A DNA stretch of 64,000 nucleotides, from assembly GCA_037783545.1 (NCBI GenBank), contig JBBELK010001393.1:62001-126000 (forward strand). Direction: 5' to 3'. Each line of letters starts with the position of its first letter. Position 1 is the first letter of the stretch. Origin of the DNA: Henricia sp. BOLD:AAB3569. Lineage: Eukaryota > Echinodermata > Asteroidea > Spinulosida > Echinasteridae. The notes under the pieces are model-generated. The model did no database searches and was not told the DNA's origin. It saw only the letters and a program-made list of their open reading frames with translations. A program made the translations under genes and the position numbers. Of this stretch, positions 51,574 through 63,888 are shown in pieces.

Positions 51574-51907
51574 AGATTGGTTCCCGATCCCTATAGATTG
51601 GTTCGCTTATTGCGAAAATATAGGGATCGGTAAAGGGCGGCCATGACGGGCAGAATTCTGCCCGTCACGTGGTTATTATTATAAGTGCGCAGATTTTGCG
51701 TTGACATTTGTAACTTGGCCGTGCGTGTCGAACATATCCAATTATGTAAATAAAGTACATTGCCTAAAGCAAAGGGCTTGGCCAATTTTTAAATATAAAA
51801 AACACAATGCGCACGCGCAAAGACGACCAATTACAGATCAAGATGAAGCGCCCTTTACCTGTCCTTATATTCTCCTGTGTGGAATATGTGGACGGGAACC
51901 AGTCTAA
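51574..51907 (-). mobile_element. Q element copy 2 with 9-bp target duplication
   Basis: 334 bp, inverted relative to Q1. Starts AGATTGGTTCCCGATCCC, ends GACGGGAACCAGTCTAA. CATAGCCTT flanks both sides (51565-51573 and 51908-51916). Together with Q1 it forms a roughly 700-bp palindrome whose spacer is the 44-bp P fragment. Confidence 0.85.
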
Positions 51908-51927
51908 CATAGCCTTGGACAAGGCTA

Positions 51928-52092
51928 TAGCCTCGCCCGAGAAGTCAGGATTCAGACCAAGATATTTTGGTAACCAGACTATTTTGCAGTTGGCTACAAT
52001 TCACCGCGCGATGGCGCACTTTCGCTGCATAGCATACAGGCAAATTCTTCACGGATTCACACAATTTCATACATAGCCTTGTCCAAGGCTAA
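51928..52092 (+). mobile_element. P element copy 3
   Basis: Uninterrupted copy, GCCTCGCCCGAGAAGTCAGG to the terminal palindrome TAGCCTTGTCCAAGGCTA (52075-52092). It follows copy 2 in tandem. Confidence 0.75.
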
Positions 52093-52117
52093 TGTGCATA
52101 TAAAAACCATCAGAGCT

Positions 52118-52262
52118 TTACTTGCCTTGACAAATATACATCATTGGTAATCTCAAAAATTACAAATGTTCACAGATTTACGCATAATTTACACAATAAA
52201 AACATGATGGCCGTAGAATACTTCCCCTGAAATGGTTTTGTCTGAAGTGCTATAGTCTTCGT
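52118..52262 (+). mobile_element. TTCGCCC-family element, 5' fragment
   Basis: Matches the first 140 bp of the 38121 copy (ATACATCATTGGTAATCTC, TTCACAGATTTACGC, ACTTCCCCTGAAATGGTTTT). It stops before the TTCGCCC core. Confidence 0.65.
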
Positions 52263-52469
52263 CATGGGTTTTCGATTGGATAACGAGAAAATTGGCTCCG
52301 AAACCAAAACGACAGCAAATATCTTAAAAAAATGTTATCCACGTTTAAACACTATCCTTGAATTTGATATTCCACAACAGACCAGACAGTTTCTGCTGTT
52401 TTTCATTTTTCAGATTGCCCGAGAGCGATAAGCTCTGCGCATGCGCCACGGTGATAGCAGTGTCATATG
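52263..52469. other. Spacer, nothing recognised
   Basis: About 200 bp between the element fragment and the LINE tail. Confidence 0.5.
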
Positions 52470-55400
52470 TTTCATTTCATTTCATTTATTATTTCTCAGG
52501 GCAAACATGAAAGGTACAGTACACACAGATGAATATTGACATAAAACAAAACATTACATGGTAACACCCCTGAAGGATTGCCAAATGTGAACTAAATCAC
52601 AATCGAGTGGCTCTTCAAATGCCGCCATGCCAACACTTAAAATACACATGTACACAATTTAAAAAAATAATACTAGGTAATTATAGGCGTTTTAAATAAA
52701 TAAATAAATACATTCTTGTACAGTTATATATGTTGAAGTATGGTTAAGTTACAAATATATTTGCTTACAGTAAAGGGGCTATGCAGGAGAGGAAGTATAA
52801 ATTAATAAATATGTAGACGGAATTCAAGTACATTTATGAAAAATCTCCTTCTTAAAAAAAACAAAAAACAAACAAACAAACAAACAAAACCAACAACCCA
52901 AAAAACAAACAACCCAACAAACAAACAAACCCCTTTTCACTTTTTATCAGAACCTTTATTCTGAGAACAAGGATTTACAGTAAAAACATAATTACAAAAT
53001 CACGATGAAAATGCGTTTAAATTAAAATGGAGCATAAAAGTAATTAAATAAACCAAACTATCTCATCTTCGATAATCGTAAACAAAGCGTCATTATGGCT
53101 CCATTTGTGAACAAAAGCGGTGTCATTACCTTTGAGTTTGTAGTAGTAGTGATCTATGAGAATTTTGCTTTTGATTCTGTGTGTCCACACGGTAAGTACA
53201 TTCGAGAAAGTAGAACGACAGTAAAGAAAATATATGGTTGCTTTGAGGCTAATAATCAGATAATTAGCAAGGTGCACCGCCTCCTTCGCCCAAGGTTTTT
53301 CCATCGGAAGAAGTGACCAGTAGACATCAAAGTTCTGTTTTAGTTCTGGAAGTAATCGTCGCAGTAGAGTTGTCAGCAGTCGAAGTGCGGGCTGAATGGC
53401 AGGACATTGGACAAACAGGTGGAGAGTTGTACCTTTCGATCCACACCATCCACATTGTGGGGATATTAGGGGGTTAATGTGATGCAATACAGTACAGTTT
53501 GGCAGGATGTTATGTAACAAGCGGAACTGAATGTGTCCCTCCCTCTTGGAGGTAGGCAGACTGTAGATCGCCTTCCAAGGTATTTTCCTGTCCAGGGGGA
53601 TGACTCCTTCTTTATGCCAGTGGGTGAGAACTGAGGACTGAAGAGAGTTTAACTGATCATTGATGATTTTATACAAGGTCTTGGATGGCGCACTGGTCAC
53701 GTTAATATCGGGAGGAACATGAATTTCCAGAGGGAGATCGGAGAGTGGAGGCAGAGGTTGTAGATGCAATGGTGACAGTTTGTATCCGGTAATGCCGAAG
53801 AGGTCAGGGAAGATGAGGCTGATGGCACTCTGCACTCTTTGTAAGTCAGCCTGGATCAATCTTGTCGATATTCGGTGAAGCGTGTTGTCCTTAGTCAGGC
53901 TCTCTGCGCAGTTCCATTGTCCTGTGTCGGCATTGATGAGATGGGCAATAGTTCTTATTCCACAGGAAGTGAGGCGGGAAGAGAGAAGGCGGTCTGCACC
54001 GTTTGCTTTAAGGTAAGCAGATTTAAGCGGCAAATTAAGAATAAAATGGTAGGAGTTTGACGGTACCGCAATTTAAGCTCCCGAAATGATCCAAGCACGT
54101 GCAATACTAGCATAAGAAGCAGGGAGGTGAACCATCGATTTTAGGTCTGGTTCCAAAAGGAAAAACTGATCGTCAAAGTTCAAGTTTTGGTATGAACGGA
54201 GGAAATATCTGAGTAAATCAAAGTATCTATGGGGGGAGCTCATGAGAAATCTCTGGATGGTGGAGAAACGGTAAGTTAAAGCACGTGCATGGAGACAGGT
54301 AAGGCCTATACCACCTCTTTCAAGAGGTTGAAAAAGAATATCTTGTCTGAGCCAGTGTCTTCCATTGGACCATACAAAATTAGTAAGTTTCTTCTGGAGC
54401 TCATCGAGAGTGTTTCCTGGAGGGTTTAGTACTGCAAGAATGTGAAGTATTTTCGATGTCGCAAGCTGATTAGCAACCATGTGCCTTTCCTCTGTAGGAG
54501 AGGAACTTTGACAGTCCAATCCAGCGTGAAAGAACTTTGTCAAGTTTATCTTTGCATTCATTCCAATTTCTGTGCAAAAAACTTAGATTGTTACCAAGAT
54601 AAACTCCGAGAAACATGAGGCCTTGATTATTCCACTCAAAGGGGAGGGGCTTGTCGTCTCTATTAGTCCAAGCTCCGACCCATAGTCCTTGGGATTTAAC
54701 TTCGTTAATACAAGCTGCGGAACAATCAGAATATGATTTAAGTATCGTCTCAACTGTTTTAAAACCGGTGTTATTTGAAAAGAAAATGGTGATATCGTCT
54801 GCATAGGCAGACGTAACAACTGGAACGTTAAAAGTAGGTAACTTTAGGGCAGCAGTAGAAAGTTTGTTTCTGAGAGTGTGTAACAGAGGCAATAGCAATA
54901 CAATACAATAATCCAGATAGAGGGCATCCTTGCCGTATTCCTTTTTGAAAGGAAAATGGAGCAGTAACTGAACCACAAACTTTAATTAAACTTTGATTAT
55001 CAGTGTAAAGAAGTTTAACATAATCTATAAATTTATCACCAAAGTTCATTTTTTTTAGGACTTTAAAAAGATAGTTATGGTCGACATTATCAAATGCCTT
55101 TTTCTGATCCAGATTTATAATGGCCAAAGGCTCGTCAGCAATGTTAGCATACATTATGGAATCCTTAATTAAATTAACATTGTCATGAATAGACCGACCA
55201 GGAATATTATAACTTTGGTCGTGATGAATTACGTCACCTATTACATGTTTAAGTCTGTTAGCCATGACTTTAGCAATAATTTTATAGTCCACATTGAGCA
55301 AGGAAATAGGACGCCAGTTGCCTATTTCAAGTAAGTCACCTTTTTTGGGTAGTAGGGTAATGACACCCCTTCGACATGAAAAGGGAAGAGAATGGTTAAG

Positions 55401-55727
55401 AACAGAAAAATGAAAAACAGAAAGTATGTCATCTTTGAGAATATCCCAGAAGGTCTGGAAAAATTCCGCTGTTAGCCCATCAAGGCCTGGAGACTTATCT
55501 TTATTCAATTGTTTCACAACCAGGTCAAGTTCATCAAAGGTGATCTGTTCGTCACAAGAGCGAGCATCATCCGAAGTAAGAGTAGGAAGATCTTCTGATA
55601 GAAAATCAAAAGATGCATCATTGGTTTGGGCTTGACTGTATAAATTCTTGTAAAAGTTACGGATGTGATTTTTTATTTCCGTAGGATTTTCAGTTAAGAC
55701 ACCCGAAGAAAGTCGTATTTTGTGACA
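52470..55727 (-). mobile_element. 5'-truncated L1/Tx1-like LINE
   Basis: The minus strand carries reverse transcriptase and C-terminal region, a 3' UTR of about 570 bp (with a TTTG-rich stretch, 52855-52932) and a tail ending AAATGAAATGAAATGAAA (52470-52487). The 5' end breaks off exactly where the 273-bp array begins, removing the endonuclease domain. I found no clear target duplication: the sequence left of 52470 is not array sequence. Confidence 0.85.
53044..55727 (-). pseudogene. LINE ORF2 reverse transcriptase, frameshifted
   Basis: Reading from 55727: KNHIRNFYKNLY, then LNKDKSPGLDGLTAEFFQTF and ITLLPKKGD....NWRPISLLN. Next come NLDQKKAFDNVDH (motif A, about 55.1 kb), GIRQGCPLSGLLY (about 54.93 kb) and AYADDITIFF (YADD at 54805-54794). 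A connection domain follows, ending in CGWCGSKGTTLHLFVQCP (zinc knuckle-like, about 53.44 kb), typical of L1/Tx1-clade C termini. There are two frameshifts (near 54.9 and 54.5 kb) and one in-frame stop (about 54072), so it is inactive. Upstream array sequence happens to be open in frame but is unrelated. Confidence 0.88.
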
Positions 55728-56273
55728 GTAACCACGTAGCCGAGCTCCGTTTTCCATAAACTCTGAAATTTCTCGGCCATTTCCCAGCGAAAATCTGTCC
55801 ATTTTGCATGACAAGTGCGGAATATATACAGTTTGGAGCATGCAAAATTTGAAGTTCGTTGGAAAATTCCTTGATTTCCAAACTTGCCGGCATTTGGGAC
55901 ACACTTTGACCAAATTCCCGTCACAATCTGGGGTGATTCAACGGCCGTACAAATGTACACCAGCGCAGCGCAGGGTGTCCCAACAGCCACGGTTAGGAGA
56001 GTAACCACGTAGCCGAGCTCCGTTTTCCCTACATCCTTAAATTTCTCTGCCATTTCCAAGCGAAAATCTGTCAATTTTGCATGACAAGTGCGGAATATAT
56101 ACAGTTTGGAGCATGCAAAATTTGAAGTTCGTTGGAAAATTCCTTGATTTCCAAATTTGCCGGCATTTGGGACACACTTTGACCAAATTCCCGTCACAAT
56201 CTGGGGCGAGTCAACGGCCGTCCAAAGGTACACCTGGGCAGCGCAGGGTGTCCCAACAGCCACGGTTAGGGGA

Positions 56274-57910
56274 GTAACCACGTAGCCGAGCTCCGTATTC
56301 CCTACATCCTTAAATTTCTCCACCATTTCCCAGCGAAAATCTGTCAATCTTGCATGACAAGTGCAGAATATATACAGTTTGGAGCATGCAAAATTTGAAG
56401 TTCGTTCGAAAATTCCTTGATTTCCAAATTTGCCGGCATTTGGGACACACTTTGACCAAATTCCCGTCACAATCTGGGGCGAGTCAACGGCCGTCCAAAG
56501 GTACACCTGCGCAGCGCAGGGTGTCCCAACAGCCACGGTTAGGGGAGTAACCACGTAGCCGAGCTCCGTTTTCCCTACATCCTTAAATTTCTCTGCCATT
56601 TCCCAGCGAAAATCTGTCAATTTTGCATGACAAGTGCGGAATATATACAGTTTGGAGCATGCAAAATTTGAAGTTCGTTGGAAAATTCCTTGATTTCCAA
56701 ATTTGCCGGCATTTGAGACACACTTTGACCAAATTCCCGTCACAACCTGGGGCGAGTCAACGGCCGTCCAAAGGTACACCTGCGCAGCGCAGGGTGTCCC
56801 AACAGCCACGGTTAGGGGAGTAACCACGTAGCCGAGCTCCGTTTTCCCTACATCCTTAAATTTATCTGCCATTTCCCAGCGAAAATCTGTCAATTTTGCA
56901 TGACAAGTGCGGAATATATACAGTTTGGAGCATGCACAATTTGCAGTTCGTTGGAAAATTCCTTGATTTCCAAATTTGCCGGCATTTGGGACACACTTTG
57001 ACCAAATTCCCGTCACAATCTGGGGCGAGTCAACGGCCGTCCAAAGGTACACCTGGGCAGCGCAGGGTGTCCCAACAGCCACGGTTAGGGGAGTAACCAC
57101 GTAGCCGAGCTCCGTTTTCCCTACATCCTTAAATTTCTCTGCCATTTCCCAGCGAAAATCTGTCAATTTTGCATGACAAGTGCAGAATATATACAGTTTG
57201 GAGCATGCAAAATTTGAAGTTCGTTCGAAAATTCCTTGATTTCCAAATTTGCCGGCATTTGGGACACACTTTGACCAAATTCCCGTCACAATCTGGGGCG
57301 AGTCAACGGCCGTCCAAAGGTACACCTGCGCAGCGCAGGGTGTCCCAACAGCCACGGTTAGGGGAGTAACACGTAGCCGAGCTCCGTTTTCCCTACATCC
57401 TTAAATTTCTCTGCCATTTCCCAGCGAAAATCTGTCAATTTTGCATGACAAGTGTGGAATATATACAGTTTGGAGCATGCAAAATTTGAAGTTCGTTGGA
57501 AAATTCCTTGATTTCCAAATTTGCCGGCATTTGAGACACACTTTGACCAAATTCCCGTCACAACCTGGGGCGAGTCAACGGCCGTCCAAAGGTACACCTG
57601 CGCAGCGCAGGGTGTCCCAACAGCCACGGTTAGGGGAGTAACCACGTAGCCGAGCTCCGTTTTCCCTACATCCTTAAATTTCTCTGCCATTTCCCAGCGA
57701 AAATCTGTCAATTTTGCATGACAAGTGCGGAATATATACAGTTTGGAGCATGCACAATTTGCAGTTCGTTGGAAAATTCCTTGATTTCCAAATTTGCCGG
57801 CATTTGGGACACACTTTGACCAAATTCCCGTCACAATCTGGGGTGAGTCAACGGCCGTCCAAAGGTACTCCTGCGCAGCGCAGGGTGTCCCAACAGCCAC
57901 GGTTAGGGGT
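56274..57910. repeat. 819-bp (3-unit) higher-order duplication, left part of array
   Basis: Units at 56274, 56547 and 56820 share private variants with those at 57093, 57366 and 57638 in the same order. First unit: GTTCGTTCGAAAATTCC and AAGTGCAGAATA. Second: GGCATTTGAGACAC and CACAACCTGGGG. Third: CATGCACAATTTGCAGTTCG. Confidence 0.85.
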
Positions 57911-60900
57911 GTAACCACGTAGCCGAGCTCCGTTTTCCCTACATCCTTAAATTTCTCTGCCATTTCCTAGCGAAAATCTGTCAATTTTGCATGACAAGTG
58001 CGGAATATATACAGTTTGGAGCATGCAAAATTTGAAGTTCGTTGGAAAAATTCCTTGATTTCCAAATTTGCCGGCATTTGGGAAACACTTTGACCACATT
58101 CCCGTCACAATCTGGGGCGAGTCAACGGCCGTCCAAAGGTACACCTGCGCAGCGCAGGGTGTCCCAACAGCCACGGTTAGGGGAGTAACCACGTAGCCGA
58201 GCTCCGTTTTCCCTAAACTCTGAAATTTCTCGGCCATTTCCAAGCGAAAATCTGTCAATTTTGCATGACAAGTGCGGAATATATACAGTTTGGAGCATGC
58301 AAAATTTGACGTTCGTTGGAAAATTCCTTGATTTCCAAATTTGCCGGCATTTGGGTCACACTTTGACCAAATTCCCGTCACAATCTGGGGCGAGTCAACG
58401 GCCGTACAAATGTACACCAGCGCAGCGCAGGGTGTCCCAACAGCCACGGTTAGGGGAGTAACCACGTAGCCGAGCTCCGTTTTCCCTAAACTCTGACATT
58501 TCTCGGCCATTTCCCAGCGAAAATCTGTCAATTTTGCATGACAAGTGCGGAATATATACAGTTTGGAGCATGCAAAATTTGAAGTTCGTTGGAAAATTCC
58601 TTGATTTCCAAATTTGCCGGCATTTGGGACACACTTTGACCAAATTCCCGTCACAATCTGGGGCGAGTCAACGGCCGTCCAAAGGTACACCTGCGCAGCG
58701 CAGGGTGTCCCAACAGCCACGGTTAGGGGAGTAACCACGTAGCCGAGCTCCGTTTTCCCTACATCCTTACATTTCTCTGCCATTTCCCAGCGAAAATCTG
58801 TCAATTTTGCATGACAAGTGCGGAATATATACAGTTTGGAGCATGCAAAATTTGAAGTTCGTTGGAAAATTCCTTGATTTCCAAATTTGCCGGCATTTGG
58901 GACACACTTTGACCAAATTCCCGTCACAATCTGGGGCGAGTCAACGGCCGTCCAAAGGTACACCTGCGCAGCGCAGGGTGTCCCAACAGCCACGGTTAGG
59001 GGAGTAACCACGTAGCCGAGCTCCGTTTTCCCTACATCCTTAAATTTCTCTGCCATTTCACAGCGAAAATCTGTCAATTTTGCATGACAAGTGCGGAATA
59101 TATACAGTTTGGAGCTTTCCAAATTTGAAGTTCGTTGGAAAATTCCTTGATTTCCAAATTTGCCGGCATTTGGGTCACACTTTGACCAAATTCCCGTCAC
59201 AATCTGGGGCGAGTCAACGGCCGTACAAATGTACACCAGCGCAGCGCAGGGTGTCCCAACAGCCACGGTTAGGGGAGTAACCACGTAGCCGAGCTCCGTT
59301 TTCCCTAAACTCTGAAATTTCTCGGCCATTTCCCAGCGAAAATCTGTCAATTTTGCATGACAAGTGCGGAATATATACAGTTTGGAGCATGCACAATTTG
59401 AAGTTCGTTGGAAAATTCCTTGATTTCTAAATTTGCCTGCATTTGGGACACACTTTGACCAAATTCCCGTCACAATCTGGGGTGAGTCAACGGCCGTACA
59501 AATGTACACCAGCGCAGCGCAGGGTGTCCCAACAGCCACGGTTAGGGAGTAACCACGTAGCCGAGCTCCGTTTTCCCTAAACTCTGACATTTCTCGGCCA
59601 TTTCCCAGCGAAAATCTGTCAATTTTGCATGACAAGTGCGGAATATATACAGTTTGGAGCATGCAAAATTTGAAGTTCGTTGGAAAATTCCTTGATTTCT
59701 AAATTTGCCTGCATTTGGGACACACTTTGACCAAATTCCCGTCACAATCTGGGGTGAGTCAACGGCCGTACAAATGTACACCAGCGCAGCGCAGGGTGTC
59801 CCAACAGCCACGGTTAGGGGAGTAACCACGTAGCCGAGCTCCGTTTTCCCTAAACTCTGAAATTTCTCGGCCATTTCCCAGCGAAAATCTGTCAATTTTG
59901 CATGACAAGTGCGGAATATATACAGTTTGGAGCATGCAAAATTTGAAGTTCGTTGGAAAATTCCTTGATTTCCAAATTTGCCGGCATTTGGGACACACTT
60001 TGACCAAATTCCCGTCACAATCTGGGGCGAGTCAACGGCCGTCCAAAGGTACACCTGCGCAGCGCAGGGTGTCCCAACAGCCACGGTTAGGGGAGTAACC
60101 ACGTAGCCGAGCTCCGTTTTCCCTACATCCTTAAATTTCTCTGCCATTTCACAGCGAAAATCTGTCAATTTTGCATGACAAGTGCGGAATATATACAGTT
60201 TGGAGCTTTCCAAATTTGAAGTTCGTTGGAAAATTCCTTGATTTCCAAATTTGCCGGCATTTGGGTCACACTTTGACCAAATTCCCGTCACAATCTGGGG
60301 CGAGTCAACGGCCGTACAAATGTACACCAGCGCAGCGCAGGGTGTCCCAACAGCCACGGTTAGGGGAGTAACCACGTAGCCGAGCTCCGTTTTCCCTAAA
60401 CTCTGAAATTTCTCGGCCATTTCCCAGCGAAAATCTGTCAATTTTGCATGACAAGTGCGGAATATATACAGTTTGGAGCATGCAAAATTTGAAGTTCGTT
60501 GGAAAATTCCTTGATTTCCAAATTTGCCGGCATTTGGGACACACTTTGACCAAATTCCCGTCACAATCTGGGGTGAGTCAACGGCCGTCCAAATGTACAC
60601 CTGCGCAGCGCAGGGTGTCCCAACAGCCACGGTTAGGGGAGTAACCACGTAGCCGAGCTCCGTTTTCCCTACATCCTTAAATTTCTCTGCCATTTCGCAG
60701 TGAAAATCTGTCAATTTTGCATGACAAGTGCGGAATATATACAGTTTGGAGCATGCAAAATTTGACGTTCGTTGGAAAATTCCTTGATTTCCAAATTTGC
60801 CGGCATTTGGGTCACACTTTGACCAAATTCCCGTCACAATCTGGGGCGAGTCAACGGCCGTACAAATGTACACCAGCGCAGCGCAGGGTGTCCCAACAGC

Positions 60901-62281
60901 CACGGTTAGGGGAGTAACCACGTAGCCGAGCTCCGTTTTCCCTAAACTCTGACATTTCTCGGCCATTTCCCAGCGAAAATCTGTCAATTTTGCATGACAA
61001 GTGCGGAATATATACAGTTTGGAGCATGCAAAATTTGAAATTCGTTGGAAAATTCCTTGATTTCCAAATTTGCCTGCATTTGGGACACACTTTGACCAAA
61101 TTCCCGTCACAATCTGGGGTGAGTCAACGGCCGTACAAATGTACACCAGCGCAGCGAAGGGTGTCCCAACAGCCACGGTTAGGGGAGTAACCACGTAGCC
61201 GAGCTCCGTTTTCCCTAAACTCTGACATTTCTCGGCCATTTCCCAGCGAAAATCTGTCAATTTTGCATGACAAGTGCGGAATATATACAGTTTGGAGCAT
61301 GCAAAATTTGAAGTTCGTTGGAAAATTCCTTGATTTCCAAATTTGCCGGCATTTGGGACACACTTTGACCAAATTCCCGTCACAATCTGGGACGAGTCAA
61401 CGGCCGTCCAAAGGTACACCTGCGCAGCGCAGGGTGTCCCAACAGCCACGGTTAGGGGAGTAACCACATAGCCGAGCCCCGTTTTCCCTACATCCTTAAA
61501 TTTCTCTGCCATTTCCCAGCGAAAATCTGTCAATTTTGCATGACAAGTGCGGAATATATACAGTTTGGAGCATGCAAAATTTGAAGTTCGTTGGAAAATT
61601 CCTTGATTTCCAAATTTGCCGGCATTTGGGTCACACTTTGACCAAATTCCCGTCACAATCTGGGGCGAGTCAACGGCCGTACAAATGTACACTAGTGCAG
61701 CGCAGGGTGTCCCAACAGCCACGGTTAGGGGAGTAACCACGTAGCCGAGCTCCGTTTTCCCTAAACTCTGAAATTTCTCGGCCATTTCCCAGCGAAAATC
61801 TGTCAATTTTGCATGACAAGTGCGGAATATATACAGTTTATTAGAGCATGCAAAATTTGAAGTCCGTTGGAAAATTCGTTGATTTCAAAATTTGCCGGCA
61901 ATTGGGACACACTTTGACCAAATTCCCGTCACAATCTGGGGCGAGTCAACGGCCGTCCAAAGGTACACTTGCGCAGCGCAGGGTGTCCCAACAGCCACGG
62001 TTAGGGGAGTAACCACATAGCCGAGCTCCGTTTTCCCTACATCCTTACATTTCTCTGCCATTTCCCAGCGAAAATCTGTCAATTTTGCATGACAAGTGCG
62101 GAATATATACAGTTTGGAGCATGCAAAATTTGAAGTCCATTGGAAAATTCGTTGATTTCCAAATTTGCCGGCATTTGGGACACACTTTGACCAAATTCCC
62201 GTCACAATCTGGGGCGAGTCAACGGCCGTCCAAAGGTACACTTGCGCAGCGCAGGGTGTCCCAACAGCCACGGTTAGGGGA

Positions 62282-63888
62282 GTAACCACGTAGCCGAGCT
62301 CCGTTTTCCCTAAACTCTGAAATTTCTCGGCCATTTCCCAGCGAAAATCTGTCAATTTTGCATGACAAGTGCGGAATATATACAGTTTGGAGCATGCAAA
62401 ATTTGAAGTCCATTGGAAAATTCGTTGATTTCCAAATTTGCCGGCATTTGGGACACACTTTGACCAAATTCCCGTCACAATCTGGGGCGAGTCAACGGCC
62501 GTCCAAAGGTACACTTGCGCAGCGCAGGGTGTCCCAACAGCCACGGTTAGGGGAGTAACCACGTAGCCGAGCTCCGTTTTCCCTACATCCTTACATTTCT
62601 CTGCCATTTCCCAGCGAAAATCTGTCAATTTTGCATGACAAGTGCGGAATATATACAGTTTGGAGCATGCAAAATTTGAAGTTCGTTGGAAAATTCCTTG
62701 ATTTCCAAATTTGCCGGCATTTGGGACACACTTTGACCAAATTCCCGTCACAATCTGGGGTGAGTCAACGGCCGTCCAAATGTACACCTGCGCAGCGCAG
62801 GGTGTCCCAACAGCCACGGTTAGGGGAGTAACCACGTAGCCGAGCTCCGTTTTCCCTACATCCTTAAATTTATCTACCATTTCCCAGCGAAAATCTGTCA
62901 ATTTTGCATGACAAGTGCTGAATATATACAGTTTGGAGCATGCAAGATTTGCAGTTCGTTGGAAAATTCCTTGATTTCCAAATTTGCCGGCATTTGGGAC
63001 ACACTTTGACCAAATTCCCGTCACAATCTGGGGCGAGTCAACGGCCGTACAAATGTACACCAGCGCAGCGCAGGGTGTCCCAACAGCCACGGTTAGGGAA
63101 GTAACCACGTAGCCGAGCTCCGTTTTCCCTAAACTCTGAAATTTCTCGGCCATTTCCCAGCGAAAATCTGTCAATTTTGCATGACAAGTGCGGAATATAT
63201 ACAGTTTAGAGCATGCAAAATTTGAAGTCCGTTGGAAAATTCGCTGATTTCCAAATTTGCCGGCATTTGGGACACACTTTGACCAAATTCCCGTCACAAT
63301 CTGGGGCGAGTCAACGGCCGTCCAAAGGTACACTTGCGCAGCGCAGGGTGTCCCAACAGCCACGGTTAGGGGAGTAACCACGTAGCCGAGCTCCGTTTTC
63401 CCTACATCCTTACATTTCTCTGCCATTTCCCAGCGAAAATCTGTCAATTTTGCATGACAAGTGCGGAATATATACAGTTTAGAGCATGCAAAATTTGAAG
63501 TTCGTTGGAAAATTCCTTGATTTCCAAATTTGCCGGCATTTGGGACACACTTTGACCAAATTCCCGTCACAATCTGGGGTGAGTCAACGGCCGTCCAAAT
63601 GTACACCTGCGCAGCGCAGGGTGTCCCAACAGCCACGGTTAGGGGAGTAACCACGTAGCCGAGCTCCGTTTTCCCTACATCCTTAAATTTCTCTGCCATT
63701 TCGCAGCGAAAATCTGTCAATTTTGCATGACAAGTGCGGAATATATACAGTTTGGAGCATGCAAAATTTGAAGTCCGGCATTTGGGTCACACTTTGACCA
63801 AATTCCCGTCACAATCTGGGGCGAGTCAACGGCCGTACAAATGTACACCAGCGCAGCGCAGGGTGTCCCAACAGCCACGGTTAGGGAA
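62282..63888. repeat. 819-bp (3-unit) higher-order pattern, right part of array
   Basis: Scored by the two main variable sites, units at 62282, 62555 and 62828 give the same order of types as 63101, 63374 and 63647. The third unit of each triad also ends in the private GTTAGGGAAGTAACC. The last triad carries a roughly 31-bp deletion. Confidence 0.7.

Larger units (their letters stand above)
51050..51927 (+). mobile_element. P element copy 2, split by two Q insertions
   Basis: P copy 2 runs 51050-51179, resumes at 51530-51573 after Q1 and again at 51908-51927 after Q2. It then joins copy 3 head-to-tail at TAGCCTTGGACAAGGCTATA. Confidence 0.75.

Noticed and set aside
54828-55913. Fusion protein of satellite-encoded sequence with LINE reverse transcriptase
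   Set aside because: The frame simply reads through the junction; the LINE itself is frameshifted and stopped downstream.
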